Shown here one piece after another: positions 49,397 to 58,087 of a DNA stretch of 64,000 nt. The stretch spans positions 1-64,000 of the forward strand of contig SVMW01000001.1 of NCBI GenBank assembly GCA_015067215.1. The letters are read 5' to 3'. Under the pieces are notes generated by a model. It made no database searches, was not told where the DNA came from, and was given only the letters and a program-made list of their open reading frames with translations. The stretch's first letter is position 1. Each line of letters opens with the position of its first letter. The DNA comes from Oscillospiraceae bacterium (GTDB taxonomy: Bacteria > Bacillota > Clostridia > Oscillospirales > Ruminococcaceae). A program made the translations under genes and the position numbers.

Positions 49397-49558
49397 ATGT
49401 GTGATTACAGACAGATGTATCTGCACCTGTTCAATGCCGTAACCGACGCTGTCGAACAGATGCAATGCAGTATATTGGATGAAAAACAGTACAACATTGT
49501 TTCAAAGCTTATTACAGCACAGCAGGAATGTGAGGATATGTTTATTGAACAGGAATAA
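49397..49558 (+). CDS. Small acidic protein, paralogue of 26647-26805
   Basis: A 53-residue protein. The ATG at 49397 has AAAAGGAG (49381-49388). It shares MxDYxxMYxxLFNxVTD and QQECE with the 52-residue paralogue, with about 18 extra residues between the blocks and a shorter tail. No membrane segment. Its divergent XRE regulator is a pseudogene, so it may now be expressed without control. Function unknown. Confidence 0.72.
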   Translation: MCDYRQMYLHLFNAVTDAVEQMQCSILDEKQYNIVSKLITAQQECEDMFIEQE

Positions 49559-49565
49559 CAGAAAA

Positions 49566-49799
49566 CACCCCTTTATCCAAGCGACATCCCGATAAGAAAA
49601 CATAAATACCCGCCAAATCGCTGTAAAGTGATTTGGCGGGTACATTTTTGCCCATTTTTGCACAAAGAGTGCTGATACAAGGAAGAAACACGCAGCACTA
49701 CTTTGTGTAATGCAAGTGTTGATGACGCCGTAGCTGCCTTTTTGTGTTGAAAATTGGGTTTTTGTTTTCTTATCGGGAGGCCGCTCAAGGGGTGCTTTT
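49566..49799. terminator. Bidirectional terminator split by a 206-bp element (locus 4)
   Basis: The arms CACCCCTT (49566-49573) and AAGGGGTG (49787-49794) pair perfectly over 8 bases; beyond one mismatch AAAA and TTTT extend them. TTTTTTTT follows on the right and TTTT on the minus side. It serves the small protein gene and the DUF2142 gene, which converge. The loop holds copy 4. Confidence 0.75.
49580..49785 (+). repeat. 206-bp structured element, copy 4 (divergent)
   Basis: Same 206-base length, ends AGCGACATCCCGATAAG and CTTATCGGGAGGCCGCT. The sequence has drifted most here, but the first hairpin is kept by paired changes: ACCCGCCAAATC now pairs with GATTTGGCGGGT over 12 bases, where copies 1-3 have ACCCGACA.CACAC and its complement. 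GTGCTG/CAGCAC of the second stem is also kept. Confidence 0.9.
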
Positions 49800-49815
49800 T
49801 TTATTATTCTGTTAT

Positions 49816-51795
49816 TTATCTCTGCACAATTATCACAAGAGCGTTAAGTGCCACAAAAACATCGGTAAATGCAATTGCAAAGCACAATTGACGGAAAATA
49901 TCCTTTGTTATGGTGATAACCCTGTTTTTGCACGCCAGCAGCAGCAACGGCAGTGCAGGCAGCAGATATTTGCCCTGCAGGCCGTAAAGGCTTGTGTAGC
50001 TTACAGGCGTCCAGCACACTGCAACATAAACCACCGCCGCAAACACCAGCATAAATGCTGCCGCAAGGCCTGCGCGTTCTCTTGTGCGCAGAGTGTGGCT
50101 GTCCGATGGTGTACAGCAGGTGGAAAGCACCACCACTGTAAATATTACATACAGGAATGCTTCGCTGATAAAGATGGAGTTGTACCCCAGCACACCTCCA
50201 AGAATGCTGCGGATGTAGAATGCACCGTTTTCAAAAACAGTGCTGATAAACAGACGCAAAGCAACCATAGGGTTGTGCAGAAGCAGGCCAAGGTTAAAGG
50301 TTGCATCAGGGTTTGTTGCCAGCAGGGTTTCAAGGCTTTCGGCAGAAACAAGGGTGTTTTTAACATAGTCTACCAGCCAGCCGTTATTGAACAGCATAAA
50401 CACTGCCACCGCCCCAAACAGCACCGCTACTACGGCAAGCACAATCCATTTTGTCTTTTTGCCGCCTTTGAAACTGAAGGTGAAGTTTTCCTTTTTAAGC
50501 AGCAGCACCAGAGGACACATAAGAATATAGATGTATTTTGACGGTGCCAGCAGTGCGGTGATGACCGCAAGGAGTATAAGCTGTTTTGCGGTGTATTTTT
50601 CCTGCTGATGCCACAGCTTAAGCAGGTATGCCGCAAAGATGAAGCCGATGGAAATTACAAAAACATCGCGGGAAAAACTGTTTACAATGTGCAGGGTGAT
50701 TGGCAGAAAACTTACCGCCATAAAAACTTCCTTGCCGAGAGGTGTGATTTTTACCGCAAAGTATGCACACAGAGCAAAAACCATCAGGTTTAAAAATCTG
50801 CCCAGATACATCATCGGCACATAGCCAAGGTTAAACAGTTTGCCCAGCAGAATACCCGCTGCACCCGCTGCATAAACGCCCTCAAAATCATTTACAATCC
50901 AGTTGTCGGTTGTAAACACCGCTTCGTCGCTTTCGGCTTTGCTGAAAAAGTTTTTGTAAATGTATTCATAGCTGAAAACTGTGGTGTTGCGGTCCTCAAA
51001 AATTTCGTCAAAGTCTTCGGTGCGGCGCATAAGGTTGTTTGTCCATTTAAAGCCCTCCCCTTCAATGCGGTTTGCCAGCTGATAGGCAGAGGAGAAATGG
51101 CCTTCTTCGTCAGGGGAAGAAAACGGCGGCAGCACCATTGTAAACACAAGGCTTACTGCCAGCAGCGCAACAAGGAACACGTTTTCCTTTTTGAATTTAA
51201 ATATAAAGCATACGGCATAAAGCACAACAGCAACAGTCACAACCACCAGCCACAACAGGTCAAACCATCTGTAAACTGCAGCGGCATCGGCAACATAGCT
51301 GATTACACCAAATGCAATGGACCCGCTTTCAGCAGAAGACCAGATGCGCATATAGGCATTTTCTGTTGCAAAGGTCGGGGTTATGCGGAGAATGTAGTCG
51401 CTTCTGCCGTTTGATATGTGCGGTGTGTCAAAATGAATGGCAGAATAGCTGTCGTTAAGCAAAGTTTCGGTGTTGCCTGTGGCCTGTGCCAGTACCCCGC
51501 CTGTGGAAGGGTCCACAAGTTCAGCATAGAAACTGCCTGCCTGAGGCTTGCCTGCATTGTGAAAACGCACCCTTACGCCATAAAGATTGCCGATTGCAGT
51601 GAAAGGCTGTTCCACCGTTTTGTTGTGGGCAAATTCCACGCCCGGGCTGTCAAACACGTCGCTGATAAAATAGCCGCTGGTTTTGGCTGTGGCAGGCTGC
51701 ACAAAGGTGGTGCGGATAAAAAACATTGCAAGGCACAGCGCCATAACAACTGCACCGAGGGCAATTATGTGGGTGAGTAGCTTTTTAACTTTCAT
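49816..51795 (-). CDS. DUF2142-family polytopic membrane protein
   Basis: About 659 residues. An N-terminal membrane helix (about 7-30) is followed by an extracellular beta-rich domain of roughly 160 residues (QPFTAIGNLYGVRVRFHN, a carbohydrate-module-like pattern), then about ten helices. The family core is PPFSSPDEEGHFSSAYQLAN, with the Asp-Glu pair expected for C-fold glycosyltransferase-like proteins. It may act on a lipid-linked sugar. ATG 51795 has AAGGGA upstream; the first in-frame ATG (51849) has none. Confidence 0.8.
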   Translation of the reverse strand: MKVKKLLTHIIALGAVVMALCLAMFFIRTTFVQPATAKTSGYFISDVFDSPGVEFAHNKTVEQPFTAIGNLYGVRVRFHNAGKPQAGSFYAELVDPSTGGVLAQATGNTETLLNDSYSAIHFDTPHISNGRSDYILRITPTFATENAYMRIWSSAESGSIAFGVISYVADAAAVYRWFDLLWLVVVTVAVVLYAVCFIFKFKKENVFLVALLAVSLVFTMVLPPFSSPDEEGHFSSAYQLANRIEGEGFKWTNNLMRRTEDFDEIFEDRNTTVFSYEYIYKNFFSKAESDEAVFTTDNWIVNDFEGVYAAGAAGILLGKLFNLGYVPMMYLGRFLNLMVFALCAYFAVKITPLGKEVFMAVSFLPITLHIVNSFSRDVFVISIGFIFAAYLLKLWHQQEKYTAKQLILLAVITALLAPSKYIYILMCPLVLLLKKENFTFSFKGGKKTKWIVLAVVAVLFGAVAVFMLFNNGWLVDYVKNTLVSAESLETLLATNPDATFNLGLLLHNPMVALRLFISTVFENGAFYIRSILGGVLGYNSIFISEAFLYVIFTVVVLSTCCTPSDSHTLRTRERAGLAAAFMLVFAAVVYVAVCWTPVSYTSLYGLQGKYLLPALPLLLLACKNRVITITKDIFRQLCFAIAFTDVFVALNALVIIVQR

Positions 51796-51985
51796 AGGGG
51801 TATGGTCCCTTCTGTATATATCAGGTTTTTTGTTTACACAATATTTCATTTTATACTATACCATATATAATACTGTTTTTGCAAACTCTGCCGCCTTGGA
51901 ATATTTCTGCAGGGGGACATAATCGGTCCGGCAGCATTAAGTTATGAGAATCCGGGAAATACATATATAATATAATAAAGCAAAA

Positions 51986-52065
51986 TATCATTCTGAACGC
52001 AGCGAAGAATCTCCTTGTTTAATCAAACCGGAAGATTCTTCGGCATAAATGCCTCAGAATGACAT
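51986..52065. repeat. TGTCATTCTGAG-family palindromic repeat, copy 4
   Basis: ATATCATTCTGAACGC to GCCTCAGAATGACAT with GAAGAATCTCC and GAAGATTCTTC inside. The remainder of the 51796-52315 gap shows no gene or clear promoter. Confidence 0.75.
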
Positions 52066-52315
52066 GTTTTTTGTTAACCTGATGACAGCTGATAATCAGT
52101 CATCCGGTATAAATTCAGGTGCGGGCAGAACGCAGCATAGGTAACAGCAATATCCTTCCTTTTTAACACCACTTGAAAAGCGGTTTAGTGTATGCTAACA
52201 TATTTATATATAATACAACATTATTATGTGGACATATGCCCTTTGCACAGGGCGGTGCTGTGTGCAGTATCAGATGCTCAAAGCACCTTGTCCGCAGATG
52301 CAGGGCGGTGATTAA

Positions 52316-52696
52316 ATGGATGCTGTACAGTCCCGTGAGGATTATCTTGAAAATATACTGATACTTTCCAAAAAGAAAGCTGTGGTACGCAATGTGGATA
52401 TTGCCCTGCAGATGAATTTTTCCCGTCCCAGCGTGTCCGTGGCAGTGAAAAAGCTGGAAAAGGAAGGCTATGTGACTGTAAGTGAGGACAGCGGAATTGA
52501 ACTTACCAGCAAAGGCCGCAAGCGTGCTGAACAGGTTTACGAAAGACATCTGGTGCTGACACTGATACTTATGGAGGCAGGGGTGGAAAAAAACCAGGCA
52601 TCCCTTGACGCCTGCAAGGTGGAGCACTGTTTAAGTGACGAAAGCTTTGCCAAACTGCGTGAATACTATTTAAAATATATCCACGATAAAAAATAA
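52316..52696 (+). CDS. MntR/DtxR-like metal-dependent regulator
   Basis: A 126-residue protein. Winged helix at the N-terminus: SREDYLENILILSKKKAVVRNVDIALQMNFSRPSVSVAVKKLEKEGYV. The dimerisation/metal region follows (GRKRAEQVYERHLVLTLILMEAGV, ACKVEHCLSDESFAKLREYY), with Glu, His and Cys where the family binds Mn or Fe. Slightly short at the C-terminus but complete. It heads a plus-strand run with the glutaredoxin-like, GT2 and asparaginase genes. Confidence 0.85.
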   Translation: MDAVQSREDYLENILILSKKKAVVRNVDIALQMNFSRPSVSVAVKKLEKEGYVTVSEDSGIELTSKGRKRAEQVYERHLVLTLILMEAGVEKNQASLDACKVEHCLSDESFAKLREYYLKYIHDKK

Positions 52697-52719
52697 TTTT
52701 TGAAATTTACGGAGCAGAT

Positions 52720-52983
52720 ATGAAAAAGATTGAATATTTTTATCTTGAACACTGTCCTCACTGCAAAAACGCGGACAGAATGATAAAGGAACTTATTGAA
52801 AAACGCCCTGAATTTGCAGATATCGAAATTGCTAAAATTGAGGAACGCAAAAGCCCCCTTTATGCAGAAAAATTTGATTATTTTTATGTGCCGAGCATGT
52901 TTGTTGACGGGGTAAAATGCCACGAAGGCGTGCCAAGCCTTGAAAAAATTGAAGCTGTGCTGGAAAAGGCACTGGAAGACTGA
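52720..52983 (+). CDS. Glutaredoxin/thioredoxin-like protein
   Basis: An 87-residue single-domain protein with the redox motif EHCPHCKNADRM (CPHC at 12-15) and the cis-proline in YVPSMFVDG. It probably reduces disulfides or glutathione-like mixed disulfides in the cytosol. It lies 23 bases after the MntR-like gene with GGAG upstream. Confidence 0.82.
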   Translation: MKKIEYFYLEHCPHCKNADRMIKELIEKRPEFADIEIAKIEERKSPLYAEKFDYFYVPSMFVDGVKCHEGVPSLEKIEAVLEKALED

Positions 52984-53030
52984 CCTTTAAACGACGCGGA
53001 ATTTCCGCAGAAACAAATGAGGAAAATATT

Positions 53031-53966
53031 ATGAAAAAAATATCTGTTGTAGTGCCTTGTTACAACGAACAGGAAGCTCTGCCGATTTTTTACACCGAAA
53101 CCACAAAGGAACTTAATAAAATTGAAAATGTAACGTGGGAATTTGTGCTGGTGGATGACGGCAGCCGCGATGCCACCCTTGAGGTTATGCAAAAGCTTGC
53201 CGAAAAGGACGAAAAGGTTAAATATATCTCATTTTCCCGCAATTTCGGCAAGGAAAGTGCAATGTTTGCAGGGCTTGAAAATTCCACAGGTGACTATGTT
53301 GTGCTTATGGATGCCGACATGCAGGACCCTCCGTCACTTCTGGGCAGAATGGTTCACGAAATTGAAACCAACGACTATGACTGTGTGGGCACACGCCGCG
53401 TGACAAGAAAAGGCGAGCCGCCGGTACGCAGCTTTTTTGCAAGGGCCTTTTACAAGCTTATGTCAAAAATTTCCAAAACCGAAATTGTGGACGGAGCACG
53501 CGATTTCCGCATGATGACAAGACAGATGGTTGATGCCGTTGTGTCCATGTGCGAATACAACCGTTTTTCCAAAGGTATTCTCAGCTGGGTAGGTTTTAAA
53601 ACCCTGTGGCTTGAATATGAAAACATTGAACGCGTTGCAGGCAACACCAAGTGGAATTTCTGGGGTCTGCTGCTTTATTCCATTGACGGAATAGTTGCTT
53701 TTTCCACCGCTCCGCTGGTTCTGTCCAGTTTTCTCGGCATTATTATCTGCATTGTTGCATTTTGCATGATGGCGTATTTTGTTATTAAAACGCTGCTGTT
53801 CGGCGACCCTGTAAGCGGGTTCCCTACACTTATCAGCGTAATTCTTATGCTGGGCGGTCTGCAGCTGCTGTGCATAGGCATTCTGGGCCAGTATCTGTCC
53901 AAAACCTATCTTGAAACCAAAAACAGACCAATTTATATAACAAGAAAAACAAACATTGAAAAATAG
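53031..53966 (+). CDS. Family 2 glycosyltransferase (GtrB/DPM1-like)
   Basis: A 311-residue enzyme: SVVVPCYNEQEALPIFY at the N-terminus, LVDDGSRDAT (nucleotide-sugar site), VLMDADMQDPPSLL (DxD-type metal site), then two C-terminal membrane helices (about 230-255 and 265-290) and the motif LGQYLSKTYLETKNRP. Members attach a sugar to undecaprenyl phosphate at the inner membrane face. GAGGAAA precedes the ATG. Confidence 0.9.
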   Translation: MKKISVVVPCYNEQEALPIFYTETTKELNKIENVTWEFVLVDDGSRDATLEVMQKLAEKDEKVKYISFSRNFGKESAMFAGLENSTGDYVVLMDADMQDPPSLLGRMVHEIETNDYDCVGTRRVTRKGEPPVRSFFARAFYKLMSKISKTEIVDGARDFRMMTRQMVDAVVSMCEYNRFSKGILSWVGFKTLWLEYENIERVAGNTKWNFWGLLLYSIDGIVAFSTAPLVLSSFLGIIICIVAFCMMAYFVIKTLLFGDPVSGFPTLISVILMLGGLQLLCIGILGQYLSKTYLETKNRPIYITRKTNIEK

Positions 53967-54010
53967 GTTATCTTATATTTATCATCAGTGATATTTCCAA
54001 GAGGCATACA

Positions 54011-54871
54011 ATGACAAAAACCCTTTTAATCACCACAGGCGGCACAATAAGCTGCACCGTTACCGAACAAGGGCTCAAACCCGGCCTTAAAGGTGCCGAC
54101 CTGCTTGAATATTCCCGTTACAGCTGCGATGTGCTGGACTTCAAGCTTATCGACTCCAGCGTTATGACCGACCCTGAACGACAGGAACTTGCAAAGCTTA
54201 TCTGGGAAAACTATGACCATTACGACAGTTTTGTGGTAACCCACGGCACCGACAGCATGGCATACACCGCCGCTTACCTTGCCTGTGCACTGCAGAATTT
54301 TGACAAAACCGTGGTGCTTACAGGCAGTCAGCTGCCGATAGTTTATCCTGAAACCGATGCGGTGGACAACCTTAATCTGGCACTTGAAACTGCGCTTTCG
54401 GGCGGGTTTTACGGAATTTGCATTGCAATAGGCGGCAGACTGCTGCCTGCGGAAAGCGTGACCAAGTTTGACACCGAAAGCTTTACCGCTTTTGACAATG
54501 TGAACAAGCATTATCTGACACAGCCGCTGCCAAAGCCTGAAACAATGCCGTTCTATCTTGAACCAAAAACCAATATGGTAGGGGTAATTTACATTACACC
54601 AAACCTGAGCCGCGGTGTAATTTTGTCCTATGTGGCAATGGACGCTGTGCTGGTACTGCTGTTTGGTGCAGGTGGCATGCCCGCTGTGTGCGAAGCTGCC
54701 CTTGAGCGTTTGCAGGCGGCAGGGGTCAAGGTGTACATTAAAAGCCAGTGTATGTACGGCAAGGTGGAAGAAATTTATGCCGCACATTCGGGGGTTAAAA
54801 AATTTATACCTGTCAAGGACGAAAGCGTGGAATACGCAATATACCGCATAATGTTTGACCTTGAAAAATAG
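54011..54871 (+). CDS. L-asparaginase-type amidohydrolase
   Basis: A 286-residue cytosolic enzyme. First active-site block LITTGGTISC (nucleophile Thr at about 12), second block FVVTHGTDSMAYTA (Thr80, Asp81). It hydrolyses asparagine to aspartate and ammonia. It is somewhat shorter than the usual 320-340, the difference lying in the C-terminal domain. No signal peptide. It may supply aspartate for the pyrimidine pathway. Confidence 0.88.
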   Translation: MTKTLLITTGGTISCTVTEQGLKPGLKGADLLEYSRYSCDVLDFKLIDSSVMTDPERQELAKLIWENYDHYDSFVVTHGTDSMAYTAAYLACALQNFDKTVVLTGSQLPIVYPETDAVDNLNLALETALSGGFYGICIAIGGRLLPAESVTKFDTESFTAFDNVNKHYLTQPLPKPETMPFYLEPKTNMVGVIYITPNLSRGVILSYVAMDAVLVLLFGAGGMPAVCEAALERLQAAGVKVYIKSQCMYGKVEEIYAAHSGVKKFIPVKDESVEYAIYRIMFDLEK

Positions 54872-54883
54872 TTTTCAACAATA

Positions 54884-54924
54884 AAAACTCTCCCGGAACA
54901 ATTTTTATCTGTTCCGGGAGTTTT
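54884..54924 (+). terminator. Terminator of the asparaginase gene
   Basis: AAAACTC.CCCGGAACA and TGTTCCGGGAGTTTT pair around an AT-rich loop, 13 bases after the stop. Confidence 0.9.
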
Positions 54925-55080
54925 CTGCATTGAACAGGCCATTTTTTGCAAAAAGCCGACTGTTCTGATTTGAATTGAAATATATTTTTATTAAAACAAT
55001 AATTTTTATGCTTAAATGACTTATTTTTGTTTGCAATAAAGACGTTTGGGGCATATTTTATTAATTTTTAACTTTTTTTC

Positions 55081-55172
55081 TGTGGAAAAGTTGGGTTTAT
55101 GTTGAAAACCGTGTTGAAAACCCCGACTTTTCAACATAATTATTGACTTTTGTTGAAAAGTGCTGTGGAAAA
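55081..55172. promoter_or_regulatory. Cluster of DnaA-box-like 9-mers, region 2
   Basis: Six sites in 92 bases: TGTGGAAAA (complement of TTTTCCACA) at 55081 and 55164, TGTTGAAAA (complement of TTTTCAACA) at 55100, 55112 and 55151, and TTTTCAACA at 55128. The flanks 54930-55080 and 55350-55590 are very AT-rich and carry no gene. Confidence 0.55.
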
Positions 55173-55233
55173 CTTTGCGGTTTTAAACAAAAGCGGTGCA
55201 AAATAAGCAGTATCATTAAGTTTATAAAAAATG

Positions 55234-55343
55234 TGTCATTCTGAGAGAGTGCAACGACCGAAGAATCTCTCTGCCTGACGAGTACAGCGGCTGCAGTGAG
55301 GCTGATGAAACCGGGAGATTCTCAGCTAAGCTCAAAATGACAT
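55234..55343. repeat. TGTCATTCTGAG-family palindromic repeat, copy 5
   Basis: TGTCATTCTGAGAGAGTGCAA to GCTCAAAATGACAT, with GAAGAATCTCTC and GGGAGATTCTCAG inside. Confidence 0.75.
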
Positions 55344-55599
55344 TTTGCTTTATTAAGCAGATATTTTTTTAATTTCCTTAACTTAATGACATTGGCAAAG
55401 CAAAATTGTTTTTGATGTCTTATGCGGTTTTTGATGAAAAACTGCAGATTATATTACAGAATTACAGAATAAAAAAGGCAGAAATGCCGAAAACCCACTG
55501 TTTACGCCATTTTTGCCTAACATTTTAATTATATCACAATCTGTAATACAGGCACAATAAAAAATTTTAAAAAAAATAAAAAATTTTTTAAAAAAAGTG

Positions 55600-55628
55600 T
55601 TGACAATTGGATATTGGTGTGATATTAT
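55600..55628 (+). promoter_or_regulatory. Promoter of the tRNA-Thr - tRNA-Tyr unit
   Basis: TTGACA (55600-55605), 17 bases, TATTAT overlapping TATAAT (55623-55631). Confidence 0.8.
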
Positions 55629-55658
55629 AATTAGGCGTTAAGCGATAACGCTACAAAC

Positions 55659-55734
55659 GCTGGTGTAGCTCAGCCGGTAGAGCAGCTGATTTGTAATCAG
55701 CAGGTCGGGGGTTCGAATCCGTCCACCAGCTCCA
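55659..55734 (+). tRNA. tRNA-Thr (anticodon TGT)
   Basis: 76 nt with encoded CCA. The acceptor stem is GCTGGTG/CACCAGC with discriminator T, D-arm GCTCAGCCGGTAGAGC, anticodon arm CTGATTTGTAATCAG with TGT, and T-arm GGGGGTTCGAATCCGTCC. All arms close. Confidence 0.96.
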
Positions 55735-55738
55735 ATAT

Positions 55739-55823
55739 GGGAGTGTTCCCGAGTGGCCAAAGGGGGCAGACTGTAAATCTGTTGTCAGTGACTTCGATGG
55801 TTCGAATCCATCCGCTCCCACCA
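55739..55823 (+). tRNA. tRNA-Tyr (anticodon GTA)
   Basis: 85 nt with a long variable arm, as tRNA-Tyr has in bacteria. The acceptor stem is GGGAGTG/CGCTCCC, anticodon arm CAGACTGTAAATCTG with GTA, and T-arm GATGGTTCGAATCCATC; CCA is encoded. Four bases separate it from tRNA-Thr, so they are cotranscribed. Confidence 0.96.
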
Positions 55824-55836
55824 TTTAGTTAATTAT

Positions 55837-55866
55837 GCACTGGATAAAATCCAGTGCTTTTTTTTG
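55837..55866 (+). terminator. Terminator of the tRNA unit
   Basis: GCACTGGAT-AAA-ATCCAGTGC followed by TTTTTTTTT. Confidence 0.95.
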
Positions 55867-55894
55867 CCCTAATGGTGCTCGCCCTGAAAAGTTA

Positions 55895-55936
55895 TCGTCG
55901 CTCTCTGCGACGGCATAAATGCCTCAGACTGACATT
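55895..55936. repeat. TGTCATTCTGAG-family half copy
   Basis: Only the right half remains: CGACGGCATAAATGCCTCAG, then ACTGACAT. Confidence 0.55.
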
Positions 55937-56026
55937 TTATTATATTAAGTTTATATTTTTGAATTTACTTAACGTAATAACATTACTTATGTAAGAAGAG
56001 CCATTTTATAGAAATTTTCCGCAAAT

Positions 56027-56056
56027 AAAAACCGCACTCAAATAAGTGCGGTTTTT
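56027..56056 (-). terminator. Terminator of the GH-A hydrolase gene
   Basis: AAAAACCGCACT-CAAATA-AGTGCGGTTTTT; it lies 27 bases after the stop on the minus strand. Confidence 0.92.
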
Positions 56057-56082
56057 CTGTTTTTATATGTTATGTATTCACA

Positions 56083-57612
56083 TTACACCACAATAAATGT
56101 GCAGCCGCCCGGGGCAACTGTCACTGTGCCTTCCGTTTCAACACCTTCCATTACAGGCAAAGCATCGTTTTCGCCCAGCACAAGTTCCTTGCCGTTAAGC
56201 AGCATTGTGCGGCTGCGCATGTTGCCGTCCTTGTTTGTAAGGGCATAAACTTTGGCTGATTTTGGCAGATGTACCGTTGTTTCTTCACTCCAGCTGTTGT
56301 TGATAATCAGATAAGCTGTGCCGTCAATGCCGTCAGCGCGGGAATGTGCATAAACGTGTGCACCTTCCTGCACAGGGATGCCGCTGTCATATACATCGTT
56401 GCCCATAAGCTGTTTCCACAGCAGAACTGCAAAGTAGCTTGGACGAGGCACAAATGTGCCGTGTTTAAGCCAGCCGTAGTCGGATGAAGCAAGTGTGTTG
56501 TGGAAAATCACCCCGTTTGTAACAGTTGCAAAACCGCCGATTTCGTTGAGGGTGCGCGGCACTTCAAGGTAGGTGGAAGCCCATGTGTGCCCGCCTGCGC
56601 CTGCGTCGCCTGATTCGGTAACCCACATTTCACCGCCCGGACAGTATCTGTCGCGATAGCTTGTAAAACAGCGTGCTGTGTGTGCTGCCGCACCAAGATA
56701 AGCTTCGCTCATTGCACCTTCGGCAGGTGTGAAGGCGCTTGGCATCATTGCCGCCATACGTTCGGAAACACCATTGTAGTAGTGATAACTGAACACGTCC
56801 AGTTTTTCACTGCAGCCGTCCATAAGGTCCGCTGTGGAACAGTAAGCCATAACCGCAGCAATGCCCGCTGTGTCCATGCCGCCTGTGTTCTGTACCCAAG
56901 GGTGTGGGTTGCCCCACGCGTCAACGCTCATTGCGTTAGGGTCGGTATCGGATGGACCAACGATGGTACATTCAGGGTAGTTTTCGCGCACCCATTTGTG
57001 GAAAATATCCTGGTCGCGGCGGAAATCTGCTGCTGTGTAATCTTTCGGGAAACCTGTTGCCTTGAGCATGTTTGGTTCGTTTACAAATTCAACAGCTTCA
57101 ATAGGGCAGCCCTGTTCGCGGCTGAGGTCAAAGATAAGTTTTGCCTGAGACGGATTCCATGGTTCATCATGGCTGTGCAGACCGTCACAGTTTGCAACGG
57201 AAATCATAAGTTTGCCGCCCACCGCTTTTACAAAGTTCAGCAGATTTATCCACTGTTCTTTGCGCAGATGGTTGAAATAACCTTCAGGCATACCTGTGCC
57301 GTCAAAGTCATAGTATGTTCTTGTTGCCCATGTGCCCGAAACACGCACCCAGCAGCTGTCCAGTGCTTTTGCAAGCTTTATAAGGCGTGGGTTGGTGGTG
57401 TCGATAGGGTCGTACCACTGGTGCATACCTGCAACACCTTTGGACATATCAGGCGGCGGAACCTGCTGTGTGCCGTCAATCTGTGCATCGGTGTAAGCTT
57501 TCCAGAATGTGCCCCCTGTAACTTCGGTCATTTCCACATTGTAGGAGATGAGGCGTGGATTCATTGTGCGCAGAAAAGGTAATTTTTCTGCTGAAAGTTT
57601 TACGTTTGCCAT
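56083..57612 (-). CDS. Cytosolic clan GH-A glycoside hydrolase, heparanase/GH79-like
   Basis: A 509-residue protein without a signal peptide. It reads as a TIM barrel followed by a small beta-sandwich domain (about 425-509). The two catalytic acids are visible: Glu179 in VEFVNEPN (the acid/base after Asn, the GH-A hallmark) and Glu333 in EMWVTESGDAGAGGHTW (nucleophile, resembling the heparanase/GH79 G.T.SA.GGG region). The substrate could be a glucuronide or another glycan; the exact family is not certain. AAAAGGAG precedes the ATG. It is a single gene; no transporter or regulator is adjacent. Confidence 0.72.
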   Translation of the reverse strand: MANVKLSAEKLPFLRTMNPRLISYNVEMTEVTGGTFWKAYTDAQIDGTQQVPPPDMSKGVAGMHQWYDPIDTTNPRLIKLAKALDSCWVRVSGTWATRTYYDFDGTGMPEGYFNHLRKEQWINLLNFVKAVGGKLMISVANCDGLHSHDEPWNPSQAKLIFDLSREQGCPIEAVEFVNEPNMLKATGFPKDYTAADFRRDQDIFHKWVRENYPECTIVGPSDTDPNAMSVDAWGNPHPWVQNTGGMDTAGIAAVMAYCSTADLMDGCSEKLDVFSYHYYNGVSERMAAMMPSAFTPAEGAMSEAYLGAAAHTARCFTSYRDRYCPGGEMWVTESGDAGAGGHTWASTYLEVPRTLNEIGGFATVTNGVIFHNTLASSDYGWLKHGTFVPRPSYFAVLLWKQLMGNDVYDSGIPVQEGAHVYAHSRADGIDGTAYLIINNSWSEETTVHLPKSAKVYALTNKDGNMRSRTMLLNGKELVLGENDALPVMEGVETEGTVTVAPGGCTFIVV

Positions 57613-57840
57613 TGTTTGTCTCCTTTTTACGTTTTATATTTGATTTAATTGTAACATTACGCCACAGCCTTTGCAATTGCACAACTGTAAAAAATTATTT
57701 GCAAAAATGTACACAACTGTACCTCTGCTGCAATTTATCTGAGGCACTTATCAGAAGAAATTATTAAACTGATAAAAAAATGTCCTCCTGCACCTTTCCT
57801 TTGTATTCTGAACTGTCCCATTGTATCCTGAACCTTTCCT

Positions 57841-57950
57841 TTGTCATCCTGAACGCAGTGAAGGATCTCTCTGTTTTCAGGGTACATTGTCAGCCGCTTC
57901 TCTCATCAAACCGAAAGATTTTTCGGTCGTTACACTCCCTCAGAATGACG
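57841..57950. repeat. TGTCATTCTGAG-family palindromic repeat, copy 6
   Basis: TTGTCATCCTGAACGCAG to CCCTCAGAATGACG. Two partial left ends precede it at about 57801-57835 (TGTATTCTGAAC and TGTATCCTGAACC). The rest of the 57613-58087 gap shows no gene. Confidence 0.72.
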
Positions 57951-58087
57951 TATTTTTTATTTTAATGACATTGCTTATCCGTGCAAGCCTGCATCTGCCG
58001 TCATAAATTCTCACAAATTTGTCTGTGTACAATATTCTTTTTTTATATTATACTTATAACAGAATTTAAAAATAAGGCGGTGCTTTT

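Noticed and set aside
55081-55172. Chromosomal origin of replication
   Set aside because: No dnaA, dnaN, rpmH, gidA or similar gene is near, the flanking genes converge rather than diverge, and the boxes are mostly a one-mismatch variant. Only a DnaA-like cluster is claimed.
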